Assembly (NCBI GenBank): GCA_012295275.1
Contig: CM022677.1
Location: forward strand, 20,331,541-20,374,040
Length of the DNA: 42,500 nt
Source: Chrysomallon squamiferum
Taxonomy: Eukaryota > Mollusca > Gastropoda > Neomphalida > Peltospiridae
Direction: 5' to 3'
A program made the position numbers and the translations under genes. The notes beneath the pieces are model-generated. The model had not been told where the DNA came from. It did no database searches and was given only the letters and a program-made list of their open reading frames with translations. Positions 30,375 through 41,424 of this stretch are shown here, one piece after another; within the stretch, counting starts at the first letter, position 1; each line of letters begins with the position of its first letter.

Positions 30375-30473
30375 ATATTTCATATATGTAGATCATAAAA
30401 CTTTAAAAAAATGTGTTATATTTCAGATATATGTGGATATAAAACACTAAAAAAAAGATGTGTTATGTTTCAG
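30375..30473 (+). repeat. Acceptor-bearing repeat upstream of EGF2 (gene B)
   Basis: TTTCAG acceptors end at 30426 and 30473 (real), 47 bp apart, each followed by ATATATGTGG; a decayed unit (TTTCATATATGTAG) lies near 30380. Confidence 0.6.
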
Positions 30474-30572
30474 ATATATGTGGCTTAGCATGTGAAAATG
30501 GGGGATCTCCATTTGCTGACTGTGAGGGGTGTCTGTGTCCCCCAGGCTGGGGTGGATCTACTTGTAGTCAAA
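30474..30572 (+). CDS. Gene B EGF2 exon
   Basis: 99 nt, phase 1-1, acceptor TTTCAG, donor A|GTATTC. CGLAC, ENGG, DCEGCLC, STC, then SQ. Intact, unlike gene A. Confidence 0.85.
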
Positions 30573-30880
30573 GTATTCTTTTTTCTTTTCTAATAATAAT
30601 AATAATAATAAAAAAATAAAAAAATATGAAATAACTACATTATTACTACTGTTTTACTATGCTACTTCCAGTTTAATTAACAATAAGAATGTTCATTTTG
30701 ATAAGTAAAGTGTTAATAATGATCATGAAAATTATTATGATAATAACCACTGAAAATTATAATGACAGTAATAATGACCACGATAATTAGTATTAATAAT
30801 AATGATGAGTATAATGATTAAAGCTCTTAATAATTATTGTGATAATTATAATGATCATTGTAATGATAAATAAATTTCAG

Positions 30881-30970
30881 GAACGTGTTACCACCAGTGC
30901 TCTGAGTTTGAACGTAATTCTGTGTGCAGTAAGTGTGTCTGTGAGGGACTGTGGAATGGAAACAGTTGTG
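30881..30970 (+). CDS. Gene B EGF3 exon
   Basis: 90 nt, phase 1-1, acceptor AATTTCAG, donor G|GTAAGC. CYHQC, VCSKCVC, SCG; SEFE replaces HGG. No counterpart in gene A. Confidence 0.83.
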
Positions 30971-31170
30971 GTAAGCATTATTACATGCTTGTGTAATTAC
31001 CATACAGTGTGTATTCATTAAAGTAGTGAATCATTTTTAGATAGAAGCCTATTTAAGTAGCACTAAAACACAGCTAATGGAAGTCTGCTGACAAATGGTT
31101 TAGGAAACTTCTTTTTATCTTATCTGGTAAGTTGAAATATAACAGTAGTTATTTTTATTTTATTTTATAG

Positions 31171-31251
31171 AAGGTTGTGATTTAAAATGTCCGAGAACTT
31201 CCAGTTACTGTGAATGTAACTGTCATGGCCGACAGCCTAGAAATAGTTGTG
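31171..31251 (+). CDS. Gene B EGF4 exon
   Basis: 81 nt, phase 1-1, acceptor TTTTATAG, donor G|GTAAGG. Short, divergent module: CDLKC, YCECNC, SCG. C3-C4 spacing is one residue and HGG is absent. No counterpart in gene A. Confidence 0.78.
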
Positions 31252-31392
31252 GTAAGGTTTTGTAATTTTCATAATCAATGACACACATGCACACTGTGAT
31301 CCTTCTCTCTCTCTTTCTATCTGTCTCTCTTTTTATCTCTGTCTCTCTGTAAATCTTTTTTCTTCTATCTTTTTATCTCTCTCTCACTGTGG

Positions 31393-31442
<50 letters not shown>

Positions 31443-32160
31443 GTCATTTTGTGTAACTCATCTCTCATTTCTTTAGCATCTCTTGCTCTCTCATTTTCTG
31501 TTTTGTCTTGCTCTGTTTCTATTGTGACACTAATTGTTTGCACACATTCATGCACAAAGACACACATACACACACACGGACAGAACAAACACACACACAG
31601 AGACACACACACACATGACATAGATACGTAGACACAGATACATTATATACCCTACAGCAACATGTAGGATTACCACTAATGCCACTAATGATTAATACTA
31701 ATACTACTAATGATCATACTGGTTCTGGTACTAATACTAATCATAACACTGACATTGGCTATAACATTGATATTAATACTAGTTCTAGTATTCATACTAA
31801 TGCCAGTCATGTATTACATCACTACAGGAAAAAAGAAAAGAAAGAATGGTATCAGTACTAGAGTAAAGAGAAGTAAGTCTGATTTTCACAAGTGTATAAT
31901 ACATATATACATTTCATATAATCAGTCATTTTCTCAAATGTTAGGAAAAATTAGTAATTTTCACAAAAGAAAAGGAGAATAACTAATTTTTATTAGAATA
32001 ATTTTTAGAAACGAAAAAGAAACTAATTAATTTTCACAAATGTTTAGCTATTATTATTTTGTTGTTGTTATTATTTTTGTTCCTAATATTGTCAACATGG
32101 TCATTATTGTTGTTATTACTATTATTATTATATTCATTATTATTATTATTATTATTACAG
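31252..32160. other. Gene B intron 4-5
   Basis: (CT)n at 31397-31437, CA-rich repeats 31555-31615, ACTAAT repeats 31680-31800, the basic 45-nt candidate exon (31827-31871), (ATT)n before EGF5. Hydrophobic open frame 31710-31850 discussed separately. Confidence 0.6.
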
Positions 32161-32250
32161 GCTGTTCTTTAAAATGTAATCATGGAGCAAAGCCCAGTGC
32201 AGATTGTACAAAATGTGTGTGTTCATTTTACTTGTCTGGAAGGTATTGTG
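32161..32250 (+). CDS. Gene B EGF5 exon
   Basis: 90 nt, phase 1-1, acceptor TTACAG, donor G|GTATGT. CSLKC, NHGA, DCTKCVC, YCG. Confidence 0.85.
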
Positions 32251-32429
32251 GTATGTTTGATTTTAGTCTTCATCAACACAGAAGCACACACAGACATACA
32301 GAGATACATACAAAATGTGAACAAACACAGAAAGAGAATAAACAGATATAAATACAAAGACACACAGACAGAAACAAACAGAGACAGGCACACATACACA
32401 CATACACATATTTAGGGACAAGTTGAAAT

Positions 32430-32466
<37 letters not shown>

Positions 32467-32564
32467 TACAAATAAACATCTAGATAGACAGGTAGAAATT
32501 TTTCATTTTAAAAATTATAAATATCAATTATTATTCATATTTTTCGTAACACCTGTTTTTGCAG
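32251..32564. other. Gene B intron 5-6
   Basis: CA-rich and (GA)n (32443-32466) repeats; long minus-strand open frame is a repeat translation. Confidence 0.6.
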
Positions 32565-32663
32565 AATTTTGCAATCTGGGCTGTCGTAATGGTGGCGCTG
32601 CTAACAGTATCTGTACCAAGTGTCTGTGTACTCCACTTTTCATGGGACCACGCTGCAATGAGA
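32565..32663 (+). CDS. Gene B EGF6 exon
   Basis: 99 nt, phase 1-1, acceptor TTTTTGCAG, donor A|GTAGGT. CNLGC, RNGG, ICTKCLC, RC. Confidence 0.85.
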
Positions 32664-33286
32664 GTAGGTTTATTTATTTTCATTTCTGTTTGTTTGTGTA
32701 CATGCATGTTTAGCTGTATCAGTGTATGGGAGTGTCTGCATGAAACTATTTGCAAAACCTGTTGTTTTTGTTCGTTTAAGCAACACATGAGTTTGTATTG
32801 ATTCCCTGATATGACTGACTTCAAAATGAATGTCTGTCATGCAGTTCCTTGAGAAAGATTTAATGACAAGAACAACTTTTCTTTAATACTTAAAAGCATA
32901 TTTTATGACTCAGCATATATTTTGTTATTCTGCAAGACAACTGGGCTATTTAGTAATTCATGATCTCAGAAAGCTTGACATACCACCCATTTCATTATAA
33001 TGCTAAAATCAGATGAGCATTAATGTTAACATTTTAAAAACATTTGAGTGTCTGTGTCTGTCATTTTCTTTTTACCTTCTTTTATCTCTTACTAAAATTG
33101 CTTCCATAAGTACATACATATACATATATATATATATATATATAAAATAAATATTATTATTATTATTATTTTAAATTTGTGTATAAATCAGGTTCAGATT
33201 CATTTTTATCCATCGTATATTTTTACTTTCACTTTTGTTTATTTATTTATTTATTATTATTATTATTATTTTTTTTTTTTTTACAG
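32664..33286. other. Gene B intron 6-7
   Basis: About 270 bp longer than in gene A: extra segment near 32940-33220 with (TA)n and (ATT)n. No exon. Confidence 0.55.
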
Positions 33287-33379
33287 AGTCTTGTAAATTG
33301 GTATGCAAGTCTGGTTCTTCATTTGATGTTCAGTGTACTAAATGTAACTGTTTAGGAAAATGGAGTGGACAACACTGTG
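33287..33379 (+). CDS. Gene B EGF7 exon
   Basis: 93 nt, phase 1-1, acceptor TTTTACAG, donor G|GTAAAT. CKLVC, SGSS, QCTKCNC, HCG. Confidence 0.85.
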
Positions 33380-34002
33380 GTAAATAATATATTTCCTTTA
33401 CTTATTTGTTGGTTTATTTATTCTGTTGTTTGTTTGTTTGTATGTTTATTTATGAAAAATTTATTTGATTTAATTGTATTATTTATATATTTATATATTT
33501 ATAAATTTATATGATTATATCATTAATTTTGTAAACTGTAGTTTAATTTATTAAGTATATCATTTATTTTTTATTTATTTTTTTACTAGTATCTGATTGT
33601 TTATTTTTATTATTTATTTATTTGTTTGTTTGCTTGTATGTTCACTTATATAATATTTATTTTATTTAATTATATTACTTACTTATTTGATTGTTTATTT
33701 ATTTACTAGTATTTGATTGATTGTTTATTGTTATTTATTTATTATTAAGTAGGTTTCATTTATTAAAACTGTAGGATGTCAAAGTAGATTTTAACAGAAT
33801 TAAAGCTCTCAGAATAATAATAAAATATTTTCATCACACTATGTATTCTTCACCTACACAGTTTTACATAAATGCAATTCTAAATTCTGTTTTGTTATTT
33901 TTGTTATATTTTAATATACAAGCATTGTATTATATTGGAGTTAAAAATGTTTCTGCCATGTCATAAACTGTTCAGCAACTACATTTTATTTGCACGTGTT
34001 AC
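33380..34002. other. Gene B intron 7-8, proximal part
   Basis: ATTT-rich degenerate repeats (33410-33740) absent from gene A; contains TTTACTAGTAT repeats. No exon. Confidence 0.55.
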
Positions 34003-34389
34003 AGATGAATATAGTGTCATAAACTGTCTAACTAGTACATTATATTTTAACAGATGACTGTAGAGTGACATGTCATAAACTGTCTAACTAGTACATTATA
34101 TTTTAACAGATGACTGTAGAGTGACATGTCATAAACTGTCTAACTAGTACATTATATTTTAACAAATGACTGTAGAGTGACATGTCATGAACTGTCTAAC
34201 TAGTACATTATATTTTAACAGATGACTGTAGAGTGGCATGTCATAAACTGTCAAACTAGTACATTATATTTTAACAGATGACTGTAGTGTGACATGTCAT
34301 AAACTGTCTAACTAGTACATTATATTTTAACAGATATCTGTACTCTGACATGTCATAAACTGTCTAACTAGTAAATTATATTTTAACAG
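34003..34389 (+). repeat. 56-bp array of complete 3' splice sites before EGF8 (gene B)
   Basis: AG positions 34003, 34052, 34108, 34164 (mutated to AA), 34220, 34276, 34332 and 34388 (real). Six exact 56-bp steps after a first 49-bp step. The last two units carry the ATATCTGTACTCTGACATGT version identical to the exon start; earlier units carry ATGACTGTAGAGTGACATGT. Confidence 0.92.
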
Positions 34390-34479
34390 ATATCTGTACT
34401 CTGACATGTCCTCCTCCAGAAATACTGACAATAGAGTGCACTTGTGGATGTAAGCTATTTTATACTGGAAGTAACTGTC
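34390..34479 (+). CDS. Gene B EGF8 exon
   Basis: 90 nt, phase 1-1, acceptor TTTTAACAG, donor C|GTAAGT. CTLTC, PPP, ECTCGC, NC. Confidence 0.85.
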
Positions 34480-34653
34480 GTAAGTATTTGCAATTTGTTA
34501 ACTAGATTTTATGATGATAATTATGATGAAGATGTAAATACCTGCTGAAACAACAACAATAACAACAACAATAATAATGAAGAATTAAAAAGAACCTTAA
34601 ATATTGTAATGTAATGTATTGTAATGTAATAAGATGATTGTATCTGTGCACAG

Positions 34654-34746
34654 AAACCTGTGGACTAAGATGTCAGCATGGAGGAAGTGCAGATTCAAGT
34701 TGCTCAAAATGCATATGTAAAGGATTCTGGTTTGGAAAATTATGTG
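34654..34746 (+). CDS. Gene B EGF9 exon
   Basis: 93 nt, phase 1-1, acceptor TGTGCACAG, donor G|GTATGT. CGLRC, QHGG, SCSKCIC, LCG. Confidence 0.87.
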
Positions 34747-34938
34747 GTATGTATATATATATGTGTGTGTGTTTGTGTGTGTGATGTATAATACTTATAC
34801 TAATATGTAGTTTTAAACATATGAAAGACCCAGACACATAATTAATATGTAATTACACATGCAAACAAGTTATATATACTTATATGTATACTCAAACCAG
34901 ATTTATACTGACACAACAAAATTACAATACTACTGTAA

Positions 34939-34986
<48 letters not shown>

Positions 34987-35106
34987 ATTTATCTTGTGTG
35001 TATACACACACATGAACACACACACAAGTGAATACAGAAAAAATATTTTTCTTGCAAGTTAAGAATAGATATTTTTGTGGGATTCTATTATTTTAATTTT
35101 TTTCAG
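34747..35106. other. Gene B intron 9-10
   Basis: (GT)n at 34949-34985 and CA repeats; otherwise matched to gene A. Confidence 0.6.
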
Positions 35107-35214
35107 AAATATGTAATCTCCAGAACTGTAACAATCGGGGGAAACCCATCTTGGAGTCTTGTGAATGTTGGTGTGCTCCTGAGTTCCATGGTCCTTTATG
35201 CAAATTTAGGAAAT
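35107..35214 (+). CDS. Gene B EGF10 exon
   Basis: 108 nt, phase 1-1, acceptor TTTTTTCAG, donor T|GTATGT. Identical in all 108 nt to gene A 13331-13438. Confidence 0.85.
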
Positions 35215-36372
35215 GTATGTTTATACTTTTGCTTCTTTACTACTACTGCTACTACTACTACCACTTCAACTACTACTAATATTACGACAATTGGTCTTTT
35301 ATGCAAATAGCATATGCTTATTTAATTCTTCACAACTACTACCATTAGTTCAGCTACTTACTATGACTGCCACCACTACAGTGACCACATCAACTGCTCT
35401 ACCATTACTACTACTACTTCTACAGTTACCACCATATTTCCGGTTCCTTTATCCACTTCTCCTCTATAACTGTTACTACAACTACTATTACTACTGCTAT
35501 TACTACTACCACCACCACTGTTTTTCCAGTTCCTTTATCTATTTCTACTGCCCCTATTACTACTACCATTATCACTACTATATTTCCAATTCCTTTATCT
35601 ACTATTTTACAACAACAACAGCTACTGTTACTACTACTACTACTACTACCAGATTAGGGCCATATTTTAGCCAGATAAATGTACTATCAGGATAGTCATA
35701 TAGATAGATAGATACAGATATAGATCTATCTGTCTATTATATATATATATATTAATGAAATAATGTTTCCTATAATTACACATTGTCCAAAATTCGAGGA
35801 AAATCAATACATATTCATGAAACCATTGTCTTCACTATTTCATTGTTCACTCTTCTCACATGCATTTCATGCAGAGTGCACAATTTTATGTTTTGCCTGT
35901 TTTGGGACCACATGATACTCACACACCTTTTTTGAAAATGAAAAAAAAACCCCAATGTTTGCCTAACCATTTTGGATCTCTGAAAAACACTTCATTTGAT
36001 CTTACCTCCAATTCTTTCATGAAGTGCAGGGACTGAAGATTGTGTTACAGCAGGACAATGCCCACCCACTATAACAGACTTCTTAAGACAGCAGAACACT
36101 GATGTTATTAAGGAACTCTATTCGACAATTTGTTTTCAAAGCTAATGGTGGTCATGCACACTGATATTGTCTCTGTGAATTAACTTCTTGTACCACTCCT
36201 CTTTTGGGCCTAGTGTTAACATGTAATGATTTTGAGTTTACAATTTCAATAAATAAAACATTTACAATGCAGAATGCAAAACATCATCTTGTTATTGATC
36301 TAAACCAATGCAGTTCTGTTCATTGTTCATGATGTGCACTTTATATATATATATGTGTATATTTTGTTTAAG
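35215..36372. other. Gene B intron 10-11 with ~900 bp of extra sequence
   Basis: Homology with gene A resumes at ATGTAATGATTTTGA (36222). The extra part holds a degenerate ACT-rich repeat with recurring TTTCCGGTTCCTTTATC-type units (35340-35650), GATA repeats, and a mariner-like remnant (about 35990-36175). Confidence 0.65.
35990..36175 (+). mobile_element. Tc1/mariner-like transposase remnant
   Basis: Reads VLQQDNAHP at 36042-36068, the conserved block around the second catalytic aspartate of Tc1/mariner transposases, followed by stops, and a GGHA-like tail near 36148. No intact frame, no clear ends. Absent from gene A. Confidence 0.6.
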
Positions 36373-36516
36373 TGGCAGGAGAAGGGGGAATAATGAAATT
36401 AAAAGGAGGAGGAGGAGCAGGAGAAGCATGCCGCCTTACTTGTAAAAATGGAGGTCGTCCCAATCCTCAGTGTACTCTCTGTATATGCAGAGGATCTTGG
36501 ATAGGGGCTTCTTGTG
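36373..36516 (+). CDS. Gene B EGF11 exon with Gly-rich linker
   Basis: 144 nt, phase 1-1, acceptor TTGTTTAAG, donor G|GTAAAT. Linker LAGEGGIMKLKGGGGAGEA, then CRLTC, KNGG, QCTLCIC, SCG. Several replacement changes from gene A. Confidence 0.83.
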
Positions 36517-36528
36517 GTAAATATTCAA

Positions 36529-36563
<35 letters not shown>

Positions 36564-37642
36564 TATTTTTTCTTTTTCTTATTATTTATTTATATATTGT
36601 TATAATGTAGCAATCACTTTGCAATCACTTTGATAGCATATGTCTTCACTTTAGTGCAGGTATGTGTTACCATGGAGACAGAGCTAGATTAATCACTGTC
36701 AGGTCATGTCAACTGACTTGTTACCCTGGAGATGAATCTAGTTCTCATTACAGAATCTTGAGTACTGACTTGTATATTATGAGTATTTTTGTTTGTATGT
36801 GTCTGTGTGGGTATGTATATATATGATCTTTTGTTAATAACAGAATATATTATTGTTTTTATACTGAAGCAAAATTATTTATGGAGATGTGTCTGTATAA
36901 TATATTTAATGTATATATGTATAACATTGCAGAATGTGTGTGTGTGTGTGTGTGTGTGTGTTACCGGTTTCCAAAATATGTACATGATTATTTTTTAAAT
37001 TTATATCTCTGTTTGCATTTAAACATATTCTATACATTTAGCACAAAAGTGAAACAGGTTGGAAAATAGTTATTTTTTCCAGATTGTTTTTACTTTGTTT
37101 TTATTCATTGATATTATTGTAGATTATTGTTCTGTGTGTATGAAGTATTCTGACAAACGGATACTTATGTTAGAAAATATAAATATTACCAGAATGTTTC
37201 TATTTGTTTATTTTGTTTTTGTATTCAACAGATTATTATATGCCTTACTCAAATATTTGTTAACAATTTTTCATATTTATTTATTTATGTAAGTATGTAT
37301 GTGTCAGTGTATGTATGTATGTATGTATATGTGTGTGTGTTTGTTATGTATGTATCTATACGTGTATGTATAAACATATATAGATATCTGATTGTACCTT
37401 TGAATAGTTAAAACTTAAATTATTATTTACTAGTTTCATATTAATTACATATTATACGCATTGTTAGCACTGGCTATGTTTAGTGCTAAAAACCATAAAT
37501 ATAATTTGTTCTATGTATATGTGTATGTGTATGTGTATATCTGTATGTATATATGTGTGTGTGTGTATATATATTGAATTGAATGGATTTTATATTACCA
37601 TGTTTGTTCATGACATTCATTTATAAATTTTGTTTCATTTAG
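36517..37642. other. Gene B intron 11-12
   Basis: (TA)n, an extra segment near 36600-36890 with two related ~55-bp units (GTTACCATGGAGAC and GTTACCCTGGAGAT), GT and GTAT microsatellites. No exon. Confidence 0.55.
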
Positions 37643-37735
37643 AGAATTGCCCTTTGGTATGCCAACATGGTGGTAAACCAAATAGACTGTGCAGTTTTTG
37701 TGACTGTGTTGGGAAATGGTATGGACTAGAGTGTG
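37643..37735 (+). CDS. Gene B EGF12 exon
   Basis: 93 nt, phase 1-1, acceptor CATTTAG, donor G|GTAAGA. CPLVC, QHGG, LCSFCDC, ECG. Confidence 0.87.
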
Positions 37736-38063
37736 GTAAGAACGAATCATAGAAAAATGAATTATAGATGAAATATTTAAAAAAAAATAATAATAATAAT
37801 AATAAAAGTAATAATAATAATAATGATAATAATAAGAAGAAGAAGAGGAAGAAGAATCAGTGTGTTTACATGGACATTTTTTAATGTTGATTATATATGA
37901 ATTGAGCTGAATCTACATGGTTCATTTTATTTATTTTTTTATAAATTAATGTCTAGGTTAGATTTATTACACATTTCTATTCTAATTTTTGTTTGTATAT
38001 AAATGTCTGCAGATAATCATGTACTTAGTGCTGTTTCTTTACACAGGCGATGTTAATAAAAGT

Positions 38064-38105
<42 letters not shown>
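37736..38105. other. Gene B intron 12-13
   Basis: (AAT)n and AAG repeats, and an uninterrupted run of about 36 T (38068-38103) forming the polypyrimidine tract of the EGF13 acceptor. Confidence 0.7.
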
Positions 38106-38106
<1 letters not shown>

Positions 38107-38201
38107 GTTTTGTAGGGTAAAATGTCAGCATGATGGCAAGACCAATTCAGATTGTACTGGGTGTAGAGACTGTGGTGCAAAGTGGGGTGGAAACTTCTGT
38201 G
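38106..38201 (+). CDS. Gene B EGF13 exon
   Basis: 96 nt, phase 1-1, acceptor poly-T then AG, donor G|GTAAGC. CRVKC, QHDG (G to D), DCTGCRDC, FCG. Confidence 0.85.
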
Positions 38202-38309
38202 GTAAGCACATTGTAGATATAACAGTAACTGTTCATTTTCACATTATTATTTATTGATGAGTCCGTCATTTAAATATCCACTGCTATACTGTCTGATTTT
38301 TATTATATA

Positions 38310-38409
38310 TACACAAAATGGTTGAAAGATGTATTCAGATTTTTAAAACAAATCTGGCACACCCACATATACATACACACATATATAAATAATATATTTC
38401 AATCAGTAA

Positions 38410-38443
<34 letters not shown>

Positions 38444-38690
38444 CAACAACAAAAAAACAAGTTATATAAAAGATATTTCACCAAATATATGAGACCTTAG
38501 ATAAAATAAATAAAAATTATTAATCCATCCATTTGGTAACACAAGTATAGCATTGTACACATCACATACAAATCTACAGCTAAATAAGAAATATATTAAC
38601 ATAAATATTTTTGTGACAGAGAAAGAATACTGATAACATAGCCATGATGCTATGAACAAATGTAACATTGCTAACATCATATTGAAGAAT
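38310..38690. repeat. Single arm of the foldback element (gene B)
   Basis: Corresponds directly to the left arm in gene A and, inverted, to the outer part of its right arm (GAAAGATGTATTC to ATGAGACC and on to GTACACATCACATA). No second arm here. Contains (CA)n 38411-38440. Confidence 0.65.
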
Positions 38691-38718
38691 ATATAAATGT
38701 TTTTGTTTTTTCATTCAG

Positions 38719-38808
38719 AGATTTGCAATCTGAAGTGTGATCAAGGTAGACCCAGCTCTGACTGCACTAGATGTACGTGTGCTGGAGTCAAGATTGGAAA
38801 ACCATGTG
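38719..38808 (+). CDS. Gene B EGF14 exon
   Basis: 90 nt, phase 1-1, acceptor CATTCAG, donor G|GTAAAT. CNLKC, DQGR, DCTRCTC, PCG. Confidence 0.85.
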
Positions 38809-38849
38809 GTAAATTCATTTTAAAAACCATCCCTAGCCATTTTAATTTA

Positions 38850-39615
38850 GTAAGAAAACATTCACAGACATTTTAATTGATTGTGTGGTAAGAAAACATC
38901 CAGAGACATTTTAATTGATTGTGTGGTAAAAACCATTTATTACATGGTAAAAACCATTTATTACATGGTAAAAAACATTCATTGATATTTTAATTTATTG
39001 TGTGGTAAAAACCATTCACAGACATTTTAATTTATTTTGTGGTAAAAACCATTCAAAGACATTTTAATTCACTGTGTGGTAAAAACCATTCACAGACATT
39101 TTAATTGATTGAGTGGTAAAACCCATTCATAGATATTTTAATTTATTGTGTGGTAAAAACCATTTATTACATGGTAAAAAACCATTCATAGATATTTTAA
39201 TTTATTGTGTGGTAAAAACCATTTATTACATGGTAAAAACCATTCATAGATATTTTAATTTATTGTGTGGTTTTAAAATGGTAAAAACCATTCATAGGTT
39301 TTTTATTTACCATTTATTACATGGTAAAAACCATTCATTGATATTTTAATTTCACAGATATTTTAATTTATTGTGTGGTAAAAACCATTTATTACATTGT
39401 AAAAAACCATTCACAGATATTTTAATTTATTGTGTGGTTAAAAACCATTTATTACATGGTAAAAACCATTCATAGATATTTTAATTTATTGTGTGGTAAA
39501 AACCATTTATTACATGGTAAAAACCATTCACAGATATTTTAATTTATTGTGTGGTTAAAAACCATTTATTACATGGTAAAAACCATTCATAGATATTTTA
39601 AGTTGATGTGGTAAA
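38850..39615 (+). repeat. 5' splice-site-like TGGTAA array after EGF14 (gene B, expanded)
   Basis: Twenty TGGTAA boxes, mostly as GTGTGGTAAAAACCATT or ACATGGTAAAAACCATT, in units of about 58 bp with ATAGATATTTTAATTTATT between. The ATGGT and ACCAT of a box are complementary and can pair around a short A loop. Unit sequence resembles the EGF14 exon end plus intron start. Confidence 0.85.
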
Positions 39616-39976
39616 ATCATTTGTAAATATTTTACATTACTGTGTTTACAGTAGACTCTTATTTAACAGAATTTAAGTAAAGGAATTGTTGTGAAAATCA
39701 ATAATAAAAATTCATTGACACTGTTTCAAACAGGAATCGTTGTTAACAATAATATTAACAATAATAACAGTAATTTTAACAGTAAAACAGTAAAAATAGT
39801 AATCATAAGAAAAGAAATTACAAAGACACACACAAACACACACACACACACACATTTTGTACATTTATTCGTAAGCGTGAATAGATTTGTTTCTCTGTCT
39901 TTAACTGGAACTAAAATATGTTTAGTATGTGTGTTCATGACATGCAGGAATAACTGAAAGAAATTATTTCATTTAG

Positions 39977-40069
39977 CGTGCACTTTGAAATGCCAAAACG
40001 GTGGTAAACCTAATTCTGACTGTTCTTCATGCGAAGGATGTATTGGAGGCTGGTGTGGAGCTGAATGTG
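39977..40069 (+). CDS. Gene B EGF15 exon, seven cysteines
   Basis: 93 nt, phase 1-1, acceptor CATTTAG, donor G|GTAAAA. CTLKC, QNGG, DCSSCEGC, GGWCGAECG. Confidence 0.85.
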
Positions 40070-40285
40070 GTAAAAAAAATATTCAAAGATTTAAAATTTA
40101 AATGTTATTGAGTGTTTATTGAACTACTGTAGACCCACTCACAGATAGATGGACAGGCAGTAGATAGATATATAGGTTATGTAGAAAGAAATGTATAGAT
40201 TAAACAGATATGTAAATTTAATAAAAATATTGCATTAATTACTTTTCTATTCATTTATGATCACATATATTTGTGTGGAGGACAA

Positions 40286-40340
<55 letters not shown>

Positions 40341-40403
40341 CACACATATGCTCTGTTTTCTTGTAATATGTACATCATCAAATTGGTTATTATATTTATT
40401 TAG
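40070..40403. other. Gene B intron 15-16
   Basis: (CA)n at 40287-40332; no exon. Confidence 0.6.
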
Positions 40404-40499
40404 AGTTTTGTAGCTTGAAATGTGAGCATGGTGGCAGACACAATGCAGAATGTACTAGATGTGTTTCATGTTCTGGAAAATGGTCTGGAATCTATTGTG
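40404..40499 (+). CDS. Gene B EGF16 exon
   Basis: 96 nt, phase 1-1, acceptor ATTTATTTAG, donor G|GTAAAA. CSLKC, EHGG, ECTRCVSC, YCG. Confidence 0.87.
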
Positions 40500-40542
40500 G
40501 TAAAACATAATAGATACATATTACTATTATTATTATTACTGC

Positions 40543-40600
<58 letters not shown>

Positions 40601-40990
40601 TATTTGTTTGTTTGTTTATTTGTGTATTGACAGTTACTTACGACATCACTTAAACTGATCTACTGCGTATTTTTGCTAACTTGTTTAAAGTTGCTTATGC
40701 TTCATGAATGTAAAATAACATCTGATGTGTTGAGCCTAGACTGAGTTTCGTAACTGAACCCATTTCACATTTAAATTAGAAAATGACCTGTTTTGCAGAA
40801 AACAGTCAATGACTAACAAAAGCAACTAAAATAATGTCCTGGAAACATAAAGAAAGGTTTCATGTTTCATTAGATCCTTTTTTCCTGCTTGTTTTTTTTT
40901 TTTAATGAGTTGATAATGTCAAAATATGTTAAAAGCTGTTGGGTTGCTTTGACAGGACATTCTAATAAGCTGGTTATTTGTTTTGTTCAG
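40500..40990. other. Gene B intron 16-17
   Basis: (TTA)n at 40522-40600; then ordinary intron. No exon. Confidence 0.6.
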
Positions 40991-41086
40991 GCACCTGCAC
41001 GTTGAGATGTCAGCACAATGGTTTGCCTAATGCTGACTGCACTAGCTGTACACAGTGCAGTGGAAATTGGAAGGGAACATTATGTG
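40991..41086 (+). CDS. Gene B EGF17 exon
   Basis: 96 nt, phase 1-1, acceptor TTGTTCAG, donor G|GTAATA. CTLRC, QHNG, DCTSCTQC, LCG. Closest to EGF19 within the window. Missing from gene A. Confidence 0.85.
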
Positions 41087-41113
41087 GTAATATCACCATT
41101 ATAAAATTACTAG

Positions 41114-41165
<52 letters not shown>

Positions 41166-41368
41166 TTATTTCAATATTTGTTTTTCATTTAGTCAATTGA
41201 GAAATCATTATTGTGAGTATTTGTATGGTCATTTCTTTGTAAGATGTTCTTTTGCTTTGTAATTATTGTGGTAGGTTTGTTTTTGTAAAATTTTGTAAAG
41301 TTATTGTGAGATATTTTGGTTATAATGTAAAGTGAGATTCTGAATTCTGATTTTTTTATTTATTTATT

Positions 41369-41424
<56 letters not shown>

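Noticed and set aside
31689-31873. Hydrophobic frame of about 33 residues followed by a basic tail, looking like a transmembrane exon, open in both copies
   Set aside because: It is a translation of ACTAAT-type simple repeat, with a stop just upstream and no conserved AG before the hydrophobic part, so it cannot be spliced in as a membrane segment.
35213-35695. 160-codon frame of Leu, Thr and Tyr after EGF10
   Set aside because: Translation of degenerate ACT repeat; absent in gene A.
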